In this document: in pieces, positions 18,820-28,630 of the stretch
Numbering within the stretch: the stretch's first letter is position 1
Layout of the letters: each line of letters starts with the position of its first letter
Source of the DNA: Faecalicatena contorta
GTDB taxonomy: Bacteria; Bacillota; Clostridia; Lachnospirales; Lachnospiraceae
NCBI RefSeq assembly: GCF_021531895.1
Contig: NZ_JAFBIX010000003.1
Span: 1-64,000, forward strand
DNA length: 64,000 bases
Reading direction: 5' to 3'
Notes under the pieces: model-generated
Told to the model about the DNA's origin: nothing
What the model saw: the letters and a program-made list of their open reading frames with translations, nothing else
Databases searched by the model: none
Position numbers and translations under genes: made by a program

Positions 18820-19924
18820 TTATCTTACAGTTTCTTTCAGATATGCATTTATGAATATATCAATATTGCCATCTAATACCGCATTCACATTGCTGCTCTC
18901 CACATTCGTTCTGTGATCTTTCACCAATGTGTATGGCTGCATAACATAAGAACGAATCTGATTGCCAAATCCAATTTCTTTTACTTCACCTCGGATATCT
19001 GATACTTTTTCTGCCTGTTCCTGCTCTTTCATGAGCTGAAGTTTTACCTTCAGCATCTGCATTGCTTTTTCTTTATTAAAATGCTGAGAACGTTCATTCT
19101 GGCATTGTACCACAATCCCTGTGGGAAGATGCGTGATTCGAATCGCAGAAGACGTCTTGTTGACATGCTGCCCACCCGCTCCGCTGGCACGATAGGTATC
19201 TATCTTCAGATCATCATCAGCAATTTCAATATCTATCTCATCTTCAATGTCTGGCACTACATCACAGGATGCAAAGGATGTCTGTCTTTTTCCAGCCGCA
19301 TTGAATGGCGATATTCTCACAAGTCTGTGAACGCCTTTTTCCGACTTTAGATACCCGTAAGCATTTTCACCATTCACCTCGAATGTAACCGTCTTAATTC
19401 CTGTAATATCTCCATCCAGATAATCCAACACCTGAATCGTAAATCCTTTTCGTTCTGCCCAGCGGCTGTACATTCGATAGAGCATGCTGGCCCAGTCACA
19501 GGATTCCGTTCCTCCGGCACCAGCATGAATCGTAAAAATTGCATTACAGGAATCATACTCACCAGACAACAATGTCTGAATCCGTAACGATTCGAACGCT
19601 TCTTCAAACTCCTGAATCTCTTTTTCAATCTCTTTTGGCATCGAAGGATCGTTTTCTTCATATGCCATCTCAATCAACAGATTGATATCATCATAAGAAG
19701 CATATAATTCGTGAATAATCTTTACCATATCCTGAAGACTTTTCAGTTCTTTCATAAATCGCTGAGACTCTTCCGGATTATCCCAGAACCCAGGTTCTTC
19801 TATCTTTCGTTCCAGTTCTTCTATCCGTCTTTCCTTGCCTTCCAGGTCAAAGTGAATCCCTCATCTCGGCAAGAGGCTCTTCATAGGCATTCATAACAAC
19901 TTTAAACTGATCTAATTCAACCAC
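18820..19924 (-). CDS. prfB: Peptide chain release factor 2 (programmed +1 frameshift)
   Basis: This is RF2, which ends translation at UGA and UAA. It is made from two frames: 25 codons from a GTG at 19924 (AGAGGTG before it) end at CTT TGA, and +1 slippage joins them to the long frame ending at 18820. The span of 1105 bases equals 368 codons plus one base, as the frameshift requires, giving 367 residues, a normal RF2 length. The GGQ motif is in RASGAGGQHVNKTSSA, followed by AIRITHLPTG. The codon-recognition loop region lies before it. It starts 14 bases after secA, an order conserved in Firmicutes. Confidence 0.96.
19846..19862 (-). promoter_or_regulatory. prfB autoregulatory frameshift site
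   Basis: In minus sense the site reads AGG GAT TCA CTT TGA C. It keeps the layout of the E. coli site: an SD-like AGGGA three codons before a slippery CTT, an in-frame TGA at 19849-19847, and C after it. Low RF2 lets ribosomes slip +1 and make more RF2. Confidence 0.93.
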
Positions 19925-19938
19925 TTTTTCACCTCTTT

Positions 19939-22506
19939 CTATTTTTTACGTCCACAACACTGCTTGTACTTCTTTCCACTTCCGCATGGACATGGATCAT
20001 TCGGATATACTTTCTTCTCTGCACGCTTCTTAGGAGCACGAACAGCACTTTCATCCTTATTGGTTCCAGTTACCTTCGCTACCTGTTCTCTCTCTACCTT
20101 CTGTTCAATTTTCACATGGAACAGCGCGCGAATCGTATCTTCCGTGATACTCTTTGTCATATGATCGAACATGTCGTACCCAATCATCTTATATTCTACT
20201 TTTGGATCTCTCTGTCCATAGGCCTGAAGGCCGATTCCTTGACGCAGCTGATCCATATCGTCAATATGATCCATCCATTTTGCATCTATGACTTTAAGCA
20301 GAATAACACGTTCGATTTCACGAATATGCTCTGGTTCCGGGAATTCAGATTCCTTGGCTTCATATGCCTTTGTAGCACGCTCTTTCAAAAGATGCTTCAA
20401 CGCTTTCTGGCTTATGTCTTTGACATCTTCTTCTGTAACAGGCGCCATCGGGATCGTATTATGAATGGTAAGATTTAACTCTGCAAGATTCCACTCATCA
20501 TAATCCTGATCAGCACTGATGACCATATCTACAATATTCTCCACATAATCATTGATCATATGGAAGATAGAATCACGCATGTTCTCACCATCCAGAACAC
20601 GTCGTCTCTCTTCATAGATGATCTCTCTCTGCTCATTCATGACCTGATCATATTCTAACAGATTCTTACGAATCCCAAAGTTATTGCTTTCTATCTTCTG
20701 CTGTGCTTTTTCAATTGCACTGGACAGCATCTTATGCTCAATCTGTTCTCCTTCTTCTACTCCCAGGGTAGTAAATACACTCATCAATCTTTCAGATCCG
20801 AACAGACGCATCAGATCATCTTCCAGCGAAATATAGAAACGGGACTCTCCCGGATCTCCCTGACGTCCGGAACGTCCGCGCAGCTGATTGTCAATTCGTC
20901 TGGATTCATGACGTTCCGTACCAATAATCTTCAATCCTCCAGCTTCTCTTGCTTCTTCATCCAGTTTAATATCTGTACCACGACCTGCCATGTTAGTTGC
21001 AATCGTTACAGCATCATGGACACCTGCCTGGGCAACGATCTCAGCTTCCATCTCATGGAACTTCGCATTCAACACGTTATGTTTAATGCCACGTCTTTTT
21101 AACATGCCACTCAATAATTCAGAATTCTCAATCGTAATGGTACCTACAAGTACAGGCTGATGCCTTGCATGTGCCTCTTCAATGGCATCACATACTGCCT
21201 TAAATTTTTCTTTTTGTGTCTTATATACCGCATCTTCAAGGTCCTTTCGAATAACCGGGACATTGGTTGGAATCTCAATAACATCCATGCCATAGATCTG
21301 ACGGAATTCCTGTTCTTCTGTCAGAGCAGTACCAGTCATACCTGCCTTCTTGGCGAATTTATTAAACAGATTCTGGAAAGTAATGGTCGCCAGAGTCTTG
21401 CTTTCTCTTCTTACTTTTACATGTTCTTTTGCTTCAATTGCCTGATGAAGTCCGTCGGAATAACGACGTCCCGGCATTATACGTCCGGTAAACTCATCTA
21501 CGATCAGAACTTCGTCATCTTTTACTACATAATCCTTATCTCTGAACATCAGGTTATGAGCGCGAAGTGCAAGAATAATATTGTGCTGAATCTCAAGATT
21601 TTCCGGATCAGCAAGGTTATCAATATGGAAGAACTGCTCAACCTTCTTCACACCATCTTCTGTCAGGTTGATATTCTTCTCCTTTTCATTAACGATAAAA
21701 TCGCCTGTTTCTTCAATATCTTCTCCCATGATGGCATTCATCTTGGTGAACTCTCCGCTTGCCTCGCCACGTTCCAGCTGACGTGCCAGAATATCACATG
21801 CATCATAGAGCCTAGTAGATTTTCCACTCTGTCCTGATATGATCAACGGAGTCCTGGCTTCATCGATCAACACAGAGTCTACTTCATCGATAATGGCATA
21901 CTTCAATCCCCTCTGTACCAGTTGTTCCTTGTAAATGACCATATTATCTCTCAGATAATCAAAACCAAGCTCATTGTTCGTGACATATGTGATATCGCAA
22001 TTATAAGCAGCACGGCGTTCATCATTATCCATGCCATTCAATACAACACCTACGGTAAGGCCAAGAAATTCATGTACTTTTCCCATCCATTCCGCATCAC
22101 GCTTTGCCAGATAATCGTTGACAGTGACAATATTTACACCTTCGCCGGTCAACGCATTCAGATATGCCGGCAATGTCGATACCAGAGTCTTTCCTTCACC
22201 GGTCTTCATCTCCGCGATACGTCCCTGATGAAGAATAATACCTCCGATCAACTGTACACGGTAATGCTTCATACCAAGAGAACGGTAAGCAGCTTCTCTT
22301 ACGACTGCAAACGCTTCCGGAAGGATATCATCCAATGTCTCTCCGCCTGCAAGCCTTTCCTTAAATTCTCTGGTCTTATCTTTTAATTCGCTGTCCGAAA
22401 GCTTCTGCATCTCTGGCTCCAGCGCCTCGATTGCATCCACGATTGGATAGATTCTCTTTAATTCATTTTCACTATGTGTTCCGAAAATTTTCTGTATTAA
22501 ACCCAT
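19939..22506 (-). CDS. secA: Preprotein translocase ATPase SecA
   Basis: An 855-residue motor that pushes preproteins through SecYEG. Walker A is [19 protein letters not shown], with the DEAD-like [16 protein letters not shown], and the second nucleotide-binding fold has [13 protein letters not shown] and [13 protein letters not shown]. The C-terminal tail ends in a zinc-binding motif [20 protein letters not shown], which binds SecB or ribosomes in other bacteria. AAGGAG is 12 bases before the ATG. First gene of the secA-prfB-hom series. Confidence 0.97.
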   Translation of the reverse strand: MGLIQKIFGTHSENELKRIYPIVDAIEALEPEMQKLSDSELKDKTREFKERLAGGETLDDILPEAFAVVREAAYRSLGMKHYRVQLIGGIILHQGRIAEMKTGEGKTLVSTLPAYLNALTGEGVNIVTVNDYLAKRDAEWMGKVHEFLGLTVGVVLNGMDNDERRAAYNCDITYVTNNELGFDYLRDNMVIYKEQLVQRGLKYAIIDEVDSVLIDEARTPLIISGQSGKSTRLYDACDILARQLERGEASGEFTKMNAIMGEDIEETGDFIVNEKEKNINLTEDGVKKVEQFFHIDNLADPENLEIQHNIILALRAHNLMFRDKDYVVKDDEVLIVDEFTGRIMPGRRYSDGLHQAIEAKEHVKVRRESKTLATITFQNLFNKFAKKAGMTGTALTEEQEFRQIYGMDVIEIPTNVPVIRKDLEDAVYKTQKEKFKAVCDAIEEAHARHQPVLVGTITIENSELLSGMLKRRGIKHNVLNAKFHEMEAEIVAQAGVHDAVTIATNMAGRGTDIKLDEEAREAGGLKIIGTERHESRRIDNQLRGRSGRQGDPGESRFYISLEDDLMRLFGSERLMSVFTTLGVEEGEQIEHKMLSSAIEKAQQKIESNNFGIRKNLLEYDQVMNEQREIIYEERRRVLDGENMRDSIFHMINDYVENIVDMVISADQDYDEWNLAELNLTIHNTIPMAPVTEEDVKDISQKALKHLLKERATKAYEAKESEFPEPEHIREIERVILLKVIDAKWMDHIDDMDQLRQGIGLQAYGQRDPKVEYKMIGYDMFDHMTKSITEDTIRALFHVKIEQKVEREQVAKVTGTNKDESAVRAPKKRAEKKVYPNDPCPCGSGKKYKQCCGRKK

Positions 22507-22534
22507 ATTGACTTAATGCTCCTTGTCATTCATT

Positions 22535-22591
22535 TGGTCATAATATGACCACTCTATCCCTCATTCTAACACTATCTATATTTCAATTCAA
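22535..22591 (-). promoter_or_regulatory. secA promoter with a 17-bp perfect palindrome at the start site
   Basis: TTGAAT (22586-22591) and TAGAAT (22563-22568) are 17 bases apart in minus sense, a good sigma-A promoter about 57 bases before secA. A perfect palindrome, TGGTCATA-A-TATGACCA, lies at 22535-22551, just past the expected transcription start, where a repressor could bind or a short hairpin form at the RNA 5' end. Confidence 0.6.
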
Positions 22592-22607
22592 CAAATTCAT
22601 AAAGTAT

Positions 22608-23420
22608 TTACAAACTGTTAATTTTCCTGCAACTCTCTTCGGATTCCTGACAACTAAAGTGCTTCACCGTCTGATAAGGTATCTTCCCTCCAAACAGATC
22701 CAACGCACTTCCAATGGTAAAGTCCAGTTTCCCCTTGGAAATCATCTGAAAATGCTTCAGATCCTCCAGGCTTCCGATTCCACCTGCATATGTGATGGGA
22801 ATCTGATCTTGGCTGCATAAGATCGCAATCAGTTCCTCTTCCACGCCGGAAGCTTTTCCTTCTACATCTACTCCATGTACCAGAAATTCATCACAATATT
22901 CTGCGATTCTATATAACACTTCCGGATCCAGTTTTACCTGTGTAAATGTCTGCCATCGGTTTGTCACTATATAATATTCCCCATCCCTTTTCCGGCAACT
23001 CAGATCAATGACAACATGCTCTTTTCCGACAGTTCTGCGTAAGCTATCCATTCGGTCCCATCGGATGATTCCATCCTGGAATACATAAGAAGTCACAATG
23101 ACATGACTTGCACCTGCACCGATATATTCTTCTGCATTCTCAGAAGTAATGCCTCCGCCAATCTGAAGTCCTCCAGGATATGTCTCCAGCGCCTTCAGCG
23201 CCTGTACTTTTGTCTGTTCATAGTATTGGGAAGACGGCGGATTCAGAAGAATCACATGTCCACCTTTTAATCCATCCTTTCGGTACAAACGTGCAAAATA
23301 ATCCGCATCCTGAACAGCGGAAAAATTCTCAACCGCCTGATCGTTTTCATCCGTCAGGCTACCGCCTACGATCTGTTTTACTTTTCCATTGTGTATGTCA
23401 ATACATGGTCTGAATCTCAT
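22608..23420 (-). CDS. hisA: HisA, eukaryote-type (HIS6-like) ProFAR isomerase
   Basis: A 270-residue phosphoribosylformimino-5-aminoimidazole carboxamide ribotide isomerase, the fourth enzyme of histidine synthesis. It follows the yeast HIS6 pattern rather than the usual bacterial HisA: FRPCIDIHNGKVKQIVGG at the start, then GGHVILLNPP, LQIGGGITSENAEEYIGAG, VVIDLSCRKRDGEYY, FLVHGVDVEGKASGVEEEL, ITYAGGIGSLEDL and KLDFTIGSALDLFGGK at the end. The start ATG at 23420 has GAGGAG 10 bases before it. No other his gene is in the window, which is unusual for hisA. Confidence 0.88.
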   Translation of the reverse strand: MRFRPCIDIHNGKVKQIVGGSLTDENDQAVENFSAVQDADYFARLYRKDGLKGGHVILLNPPSSQYYEQTKVQALKALETYPGGLQIGGGITSENAEEYIGAGASHVIVTSYVFQDGIIRWDRMDSLRRTVGKEHVVIDLSCRKRDGEYYIVTNRWQTFTQVKLDPEVLYRIAEYCDEFLVHGVDVEGKASGVEEELIAILCSQDQIPITYAGGIGSLEDLKHFQMISKGKLDFTIGSALDLFGGKIPYQTVKHFSCQESEESCRKINSL

Positions 23421-23517
23421 ACTTATGTATCTCCTCGCAAATATCATTCTTATCGTGATATTTTATCACACTAAAGCAAAAAAAACTATATATGATCATA
23501 AAATCTCTGATTTTAGC

Positions 23518-23551
23518 AAATCAGCAGGGCACATTACATGTCCTGCTGATT
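23518..23551 (-). terminator. Hairpin after the Asn-rich lipoprotein gene
   Basis: A 10-bp perfect stem, AATCAGCAGG with CCTGCTGATT, closes a 13-base loop, 8 bases past the stop codon at 23559. The sequence after it in minus sense (TGCTAAAATC) is not a clean U tract, so termination is uncertain. Confidence 0.45.
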
Positions 23552-23558
23552 GAATACA

Positions 23559-23897
23559 CTATCGTTTTTCTGTTGTATTATTATTGACATTGTCGTTTGT
23601 GTTATTGACATTGTCATTCGTATTGTTTCCGTTTTCGTTGGTTCCATTTCCATTCAGCGCATCTCCCACATCATCTACACCGTCACGGATATCATCACCA
23701 ATCTCATCGGCAACTCCATTATTATTGTTATCATACGTGGTACCATCTGTTGCACCGTTGGTCGTATTGTTCTGATCTGTCGCTGCGTTGTTATTTGCCG
23801 CATTATCATCTGCGTTTCCATTGCTGCCACATGCAGTTATTCCCATCATCACTCCAGTACACATAAGAATCAATACTAATTTTTTGAACTGTTTCAT
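23559..23897 (-). CDS. Small Asn/Asp-rich lipoprotein
   Basis: A 112-residue protein with a signal peptide (KQFKKLVLILMCTGVMMG) and the lipobox ITACGSNG, so it is lipidated at Cys23. The mature part is low-complexity, dominated by Asn, Asp and Gly, with a helix-like middle (VADEIGDDIRDGVDDVGDAL) and a near-repeat NTNDNVN-NTNDNVN at the end, encoded by direct DNA repeats of about 21 bp. AAGGGAG precedes the ATG. No function is recognised; such acidic tails could bind cations or act as a spacer in the cell wall. Confidence 0.7.
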   Translation of the reverse strand: MKQFKKLVLILMCTGVMMGITACGSNGNADDNAANNNAATDQNNTTNGATDGTTYDNNNNGVADEIGDDIRDGVDDVGDALNGNGTNENGNNTNDNVNNTNDNVNNNTTEKR

Positions 23898-24008
23898 GTC
23901 TTAATCTCCCTTTCATGTATATTCATCTATAATCAAGTATTACTTGTTGCTAGTAATATTTGCAAATCATAGAATTCTATACTTTTTTCTGACTGGGATA
24001 TTTTTACA

Positions 24009-25961
24009 TTATAAACGTTCTGCAATTTTACCACTTCGATAAGCTTCCAACAGACACTCCAGATCTTCAATCTGTTCCTTCAGATCTTTTCCGATATCTG
24101 TATCCCCTACCAGTTTCCGTTCCAATACTCTTTTTACGACAATACTGTCTGAATGAATATCACTTTCCTTTTCAATTGCCGCCTCGGTTGACTCGAACGG
24201 CTCATGGGCCGCAAGAATCAGACCATAAGAATTATAGATCAGTGTATATCCGGCAATTCCGGTTTCTTTTTGGTATGCTCTGGAAAATCCTCCGTCAATG
24301 ACCAGCACTTTACCGCCACATTTGATCGGACTCTCTCCATTCTTCGTCTTCACCGGCACATGTCCGTTAATAATATGTCTGCATTCATTCTGGAGTCCGA
24401 ATTCATCCATGATCCTATCCACAACTTTTTCATTCTCTAACAGACAATAATATGGATTCTTCTTCTCTTTATGTGTCTCTTTTTCCGCAAGGAAATATCG
24501 TTCAAAGGTTGCCATCTTATCCTTGCCGAATAACGGAGAATTTTCACTCAGCCAGATATACCACATCATATCCTTACCACGTTCCTTTTCTTTGCCATCC
24601 AACGCATAGAATCCTTTGCGGACATAGCTTTCCAGAACCTCATACAAGCCTTTTCCTTTATAGGAATGCCCATAGATACGAACATTTTTCAAGCTGCCAT
24701 CTTCATTCAGAGGAACACATCCATGATACAGAAGATTGTTATTATATACTTTATATAATCCACCTTTATTCAACAGGAACCTCATATGGCGCTGTAACTT
24801 TTCACAATTCAGGAAAGCCCGCTCCAGTCTTTCCATAATATCTTCTTCTTCTTTCGTCAGCGCATAAGGTTTCTTCGGATCAATCGTCGGGAAATTCTTG
24901 TCCAGAAGTTCATATGTCTTACCATCCAATTCAATCGTTCCAGCTTCATAATCAATATGATGCAAAAGATTTCTCTTTTCCATCTTAAATCCCGGATTCT
25001 TCTTGATAATCTGTCCTTCCACTTTGAACTGAATGATTGAAATTGCCTTATGCATCTTGATATTCATCAGTTTCTCGCCTGGTGTATGTCCGGAATCAGC
25101 CTTCAGCTGAAAACATTCACACGGATCATCCTTATATACATTCAGTGCAAAGGTTGCAAGCGGAAGCAGATTGATTCCATATGCATCTTCCAAAATGTCC
25201 AGATTTCCATATCTCGCACAGATACGGATCACATTGGCAATACAGCCTCTCTGTCCTGCTGCAGCTCCCATCCACAATACATCATGATTTCCCCATTGAA
25301 TATCAATAGAGTGATACTCCATTAATTTATCCATGATAATATGTGGTCCTGGACCTCTGTCGAAAATATCCCCAACAATATGCAGATGATCCACCGTTAA
25401 CCGCTGAATCAGTTCGCTCAAAGCAATAATAAATTCTTCTGCTCTTCCTATTCTGATAATCGTACTTACGATTGCATTGTAATAAGATTCCTTATCGCTG
25501 ATATCCGCCTTTTCCGTAATCAATTCTTCAATTACATAAGCAAAATCTGCCGGCAATGCTTTTCTGACTTTTGACCGTGTATATTTACTTGCCGCACATT
25601 TGCAGATCTCAATCAACCGATACAGAGTAATCTTATACCAGTCTTCCATGTTCTCTTCTTCCTTCTTAATCCGATCCATCTTTTCTTTCGGATAATAAAT
25701 AAGAGTAGCAAGGGTCTGTTTATCCTTACTACTCATAGTATTCCCGAATACATCGTCGATTTTACGGCGGACGGAACCAGAGCCATTCTTCAATACATGA
25801 GAAAATGCCTCATATTCCCCATGAATATCCGTAAGAAAATGCTCTGTGCCTTTCGGCAAATTCAGAATCGCCTGTAAGTTAATAATCTCTGTCGACGCTT
25901 TAGCGATGGTTGGATAAAGTTGAGAAAGTCTTTCTAAATAACGTACCTCTAACTCTTTCAT
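24009..25961 (-). CDS. fbp: Fructose-1,6-bisphosphatase class III
   Basis: A 650-residue gluconeogenic phosphatase of the Firmicutes class III (FBPase 3, calcineurin-like metallophosphoesterase fold). Metal-binding motifs are [20 protein letters not shown] (about 43-62), [20 protein letters not shown] and [35 protein letters not shown] lies towards the C-terminus. Length fits the class. GGAGG lies 5 bases before the ATG at 25961, which is preferred to the ATG four codons upstream that overlaps that ribosome site. Confidence 0.95.
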   Translation of the reverse strand: MKELEVRYLERLSQLYPTIAKASTEIINLQAILNLPKGTEHFLTDIHGEYEAFSHVLKNGSGSVRRKIDDVFGNTMSSKDKQTLATLIYYPKEKMDRIKKEEENMEDWYKITLYRLIEICKCAASKYTRSKVRKALPADFAYVIEELITEKADISDKESYYNAIVSTIIRIGRAEEFIIALSELIQRLTVDHLHIVGDIFDRGPGPHIIMDKLMEYHSIDIQWGNHDVLWMGAAAGQRGCIANVIRICARYGNLDILEDAYGINLLPLATFALNVYKDDPCECFQLKADSGHTPGEKLMNIKMHKAISIIQFKVEGQIIKKNPGFKMEKRNLLHHIDYEAGTIELDGKTYELLDKNFPTIDPKKPYALTKEEEDIMERLERAFLNCEKLQRHMRFLLNKGGLYKVYNNNLLYHGCVPLNEDGSLKNVRIYGHSYKGKGLYEVLESYVRKGFYALDGKEKERGKDMMWYIWLSENSPLFGKDKMATFERYFLAEKETHKEKKNPYYCLLENEKVVDRIMDEFGLQNECRHIINGHVPVKTKNGESPIKCGGKVLVIDGGFSRAYQKETGIAGYTLIYNSYGLILAAHEPFESTEAAIEKESDIHSDSIVVKRVLERKLVGDTDIGKDLKEQIEDLECLLEAYRSGKIAERL

Positions 25962-25976
25962 AAAATCCTCCATTTT

Positions 25977-25991
25977 GCTCGCTTCGCTCGC
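25977..25991. repeat. GCTCGCTTCGCTCGC short repeat
   Basis: A 15-base word made of GCTCGC, TTC, GCTCGC lies just upstream of the fbp ribosome site. Such direct-repeat words recur between genes in clostridial genomes, as far as I recall; only one copy is seen in this window. Confidence 0.4.
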
Positions 25992-26053
25992 TAGGAAATC
26001 AAAACCTCTCCATGTGGGTTATCCGTTCCCAGTAAATTTATAATACAGTTCCT

Positions 26054-26812
26054 CTAGAACTGAATTACATCGGACATATCGTATCTTCCAGCTGGTTTTC
26101 CAGCAAGGAATTTGGCTGCTTCAACTGCACCTTTTCCAAACACAGCTTTTGAATAAGCAGTATGCTTGAATTCGATAACTTCATCAGCCCCTGCGTAGAT
26201 CACTTCATGATCCCCGACAATTGTTCCGCCACGAACAGCCGAGATCCCAATCTCTTTCTGATCACGTTTCTTGCGCACCTGACTTCTGTCATACACATAA
26301 GTATATTCATTATTCATTGATTCATTAATAGAATCAGCCAGTGCAAGTGCGGTTCCACTCGGTGCATCCAGTTTCTGGTTATGATGCTTTTCCACCAGTT
26401 CAATATCAAATCCTGCCGGTGCCAGTACTTTCGTTGCATCTTTTAAAAGTTTCATAAGCAGATTGATCCCCAACGACATATTTGCCGACTTCAAAACTGC
26501 AACCTTTTTAGACGCTTCTTCTACTTTTGCCAGCTGCTCCTCAGACAGTCCGGTTGTACATAAAACCACCGGTATCTGCTTCTTCACACAATAATCAAGA
26601 AGTCCATCTGCAGCTGCTGCATTGGAAAAATCAATGATAACATCTGCTTTTACATCACATTTTTCAATGCTGTCAAATACCGGATAATCATTAGCAAGAC
26701 CGGTATATGTATCAACTCCTGCCACAAATTCTATTGCTTCATCTGCTTTGACAAGGCCTGTGATCACCTGCCCCATTCTGCCATTGCATCCATGCATAAT
26801 TGCGCGTATCAT
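26054..26812 (-). CDS. dapB: 4-hydroxy-tetrahydrodipicolinate reductase
   Basis: A 252-residue NAD(P)H enzyme reducing the DapA product in lysine and diaminopimelate synthesis. The Rossmann start is RAIMHGCNGRMGQVI, followed by VDVIIDFS-type sequence (KADVIIDFSNAAA), the catalytic VEKHHNQKLDAPSGTALALA and the GISAVRGGTIVGDHEVIYAG region. The ATG at 26812 has GCAGGAGG 7 bases upstream; the longer frame upstream overlaps dapA. It follows dapA by 16 bases. Confidence 0.96.
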   Translation of the reverse strand: MIRAIMHGCNGRMGQVITGLVKADEAIEFVAGVDTYTGLANDYPVFDSIEKCDVKADVIIDFSNAAAADGLLDYCVKKQIPVVLCTTGLSEEQLAKVEEASKKVAVLKSANMSLGINLLMKLLKDATKVLAPAGFDIELVEKHHNQKLDAPSGTALALADSINESMNNEYTYVYDRSQVRKKRDQKEIGISAVRGGTIVGDHEVIYAGADEVIEFKHTAYSKAVFGKGAVEAAKFLAGKPAGRYDMSDVIQF

Positions 26813-26828
26813 CTTCTGTCCTCCTGCC

Positions 26829-27719
26829 TTATGCCAATCGAATTCCAAAATCCTTCATCGCCTGTGCCAAAGCCTTCTCATGCTCTGGAGTCAGTTCTGT
26901 CAACGGCATACGAAGCGGTCCGCAATCCTTGCCCATCAATGCCATTGCTTTTTTAACCGGGATCGGATTAACTTCACAGAATAACTGTTCAATCAACGGA
27001 ATTGCCTTTAACTGAAGTGCTGCGCTTCCTGCCACATCCCCTTCAAAGAACTTTGCACAGATATCATGTGTCTCCTGTGGCGCAACATTAGAGAGAACAG
27101 AAATGACACCTTTTGCCCCAAGAGAAAGTAACGGTACAATCTGGTCATCATTTCCAGAATACAGATCAATGTTGCCATCTGTCAGAGACATGATCTTTGC
27201 CACCTGTGATATATTACCGGAAGCTTCTTTTACTCCTACGATATTATCAACATTTTTTACGAGTTCTGCCACTGTTGCCGGTTCAATATTACAACCAGTT
27301 CTGCTGGCAACACTATACATGATAATCGGAGTTTTTACCTCTTTTGCCACAGCCGTATAGTGAGCAATCAATCCTGCCTGAGTTGCCTTATTGTAATAAG
27401 GTGTTACAAGCAAAAGACCATCTGCTCCATGTTCTGCCGCATCCTTAGACAATTCAATTGCTGTTCTTGTGCAGTTAGAACCTGTTCCCGCAATCACCGG
27501 AATTCTTCCTTTTGCTCTTTCAATCGTGAATCTGACGCACTCTGCATGTTCCTCTTCTGTCATAGTAGCAGACTCTCCGGTCGTTCCGCAGATAACAATG
27601 CTGTCTGTTCCATTTGCACAGTGATAATCAATTAATTCATCCAGTTTATCATAATTAATACTTTCATCTTCATTAAATGGTGTGACGATTGCCACGCCGG
27701 CACCTGTAAAAATAGACAT
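26829..27719 (-). CDS. dapA: 4-hydroxy-tetrahydrodipicolinate synthase
   Basis: A 296-residue aldolase-fold enzyme condensing pyruvate with aspartate semialdehyde. Visible are IVICGTTGESATMTEEEH, the Tyr of IIMYSVASRTGCNI, and the Schiff-base Lys in VGVKEASGNISQV. The C-terminal GKDCGPLRMPLTEL is typical. AGGAGG lies 6 bases before the ATG at 27719. It forms a two-gene operon with dapB. No lysine riboswitch is seen upstream. Confidence 0.96.
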   Translation of the reverse strand: MSIFTGAGVAIVTPFNEDESINYDKLDELIDYHCANGTDSIVICGTTGESATMTEEEHAECVRFTIERAKGRIPVIAGTGSNCTRTAIELSKDAAEHGADGLLLVTPYYNKATQAGLIAHYTAVAKEVKTPIIMYSVASRTGCNIEPATVAELVKNVDNIVGVKEASGNISQVAKIMSLTDGNIDLYSGNDDQIVPLLSLGAKGVISVLSNVAPQETHDICAKFFEGDVAGSAALQLKAIPLIEQLFCEVNPIPVKKAMALMGKDCGPLRMPLTELTPEHEKALAQAMKDFGIRLA

Positions 27720-27803
27720 AGTAATCCTCCTGACTTTCATAATAATCTATTGAAATTCTATCATCAATCAAATATGATGTCAATGAAAGTCTCTGCCGGA
27801 TTC

Positions 27804-28433
27804 TTAATCTTCCAGACATTCCAGCTTGCTGACAGATACTTCATATGCCGTTCTTTTCTCAGTCTCTGTCTCCGTCAGTTTCTTAATATATTCCCTACTC
27901 TGAATCCGTCCAATAATCTGAACATGCTCACCAACTTCAAAAGCCGAAGCAAATCTTGCATTTCTTCCCCAACAAATGCATGGTATGTAATCTGATTTGC
28001 CATATGGCCGGTTGACAGCCAGCAACAGGTCTGCAATCTCTCTTCCAAGTGGTGTCTTTCGATACACTGGCAATTTACAGATATAGCCATCCAGAAAAAT
28101 ATTATTCGTCTTTGCTCCATCCAGTTCCTCATCAATAAATTCTGCTTCTCTTACAAACACCGACAGAACCAGACGGTTCTTTTGTTCATCATGTCTGTTA
28201 TAAGAGCGGAACTGTCCACTTACCATAATGAATTCTCCCGTATAATCCTGCGTCACATCAATCAGGCGTTCTGAGATCATAAGCGGAATCCGGTCTTCCG
28301 AATTACTGAGACGTTTTACATTAACATCCACCATATAAAAGCCCTCTCCGTACACCTCATGGCTGAATGTAAAAGGTGATGCAATCTCTCCCATAATCGT
28401 TACCTGGTTGTTTTCAATAATCTTATCTGACAT
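27804..28433 (-). CDS. SSB-like protein with two OB folds
   Basis: A 209-residue single-stranded DNA-binding protein-like product. The first half (to about residue 110) reads as one OB fold: NNQVTIMGEIASPFTFSH, then GEFIMVSGQFRSYN. The second half is a more typical bacterial SSB fold: IFLDGYICKLPVYRKTPLGR, IADLLLAVNRPYGKSDYIPC and GEHVQIIGRIQSREY. The flexible acidic tail ending in an Asp-Phe type tip, which docks partner proteins in normal SSB, is absent; it ends KLECLED. This suggests a specialised role rather than the replicative SSB. AAGGGAG precedes the ATG at 28433, 11 bases away. It is transcribed away from typA. Confidence 0.75.
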   Translation of the reverse strand: MSDKIIENNQVTIMGEIASPFTFSHEVYGEGFYMVDVNVKRLSNSEDRIPLMISERLIDVTQDYTGEFIMVSGQFRSYNRHDEQKNRLVLSVFVREAEFIDEELDGAKTNNIFLDGYICKLPVYRKTPLGREIADLLLAVNRPYGKSDYIPCICWGRNARFASAFEVGEHVQIIGRIQSREYIKKLTETETEKRTAYEVSVSKLECLED

Positions 28434-28539
28434 AATTTTACAATCTCCCTTCCTCTGAATCGTATTTTGAGTTGTCAAGCATCCTGCGAAAATTCCCATA
28501 GTTTTGCAGGGTCATTACATAGTCTATGAAGGGAGTTAC

Positions 28540-28586
28540 TATTTTAGAACTAAAATACTTGTAAATTTTTCGAAATGTGATAAACT
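28540..28586 (+). promoter_or_regulatory. typA promoter with upstream palindrome
   Basis: TTGTAA (28559-28564) and TAAACT (28581-28586) are 16 bases apart, about 45 bases before typA. A perfect 18-bp palindrome, TATTTTAG-AA-CTAAAATA (28540-28557), abuts the -35 box and could be an operator or an AT-rich hairpin. Confidence 0.5.
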
Positions 28587-28630
28587 AATGAAGTTGCATA
28601 TATTAATAGGTAGAGAAAAGGAAGATTGGT

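Noticed and set aside
19374-19673. 99-residue ORF inside prfB on the same strand
   Set aside because: Out-of-frame shadow of prfB; the codon pattern belongs to the RF2 frame.
21160-21837. 225-residue plus ORF opposite secA
   Set aside because: Antisense shadow of a highly conserved gene; no ribosome site and biased toward Phe, Cys and Ile as expected of such shadows.
23581-23660. Direct repeats of about 21 bp as a CRISPR-like or regulatory array
   Set aside because: They are the coding repeats of the Asn-rich lipoprotein tail, with no spacers.
26820-28430. Lysine riboswitch in front of dapA
   Set aside because: Only about 80 bases separate dapA from the ssb-like gene, too short for an L box, and no conserved segments are seen.
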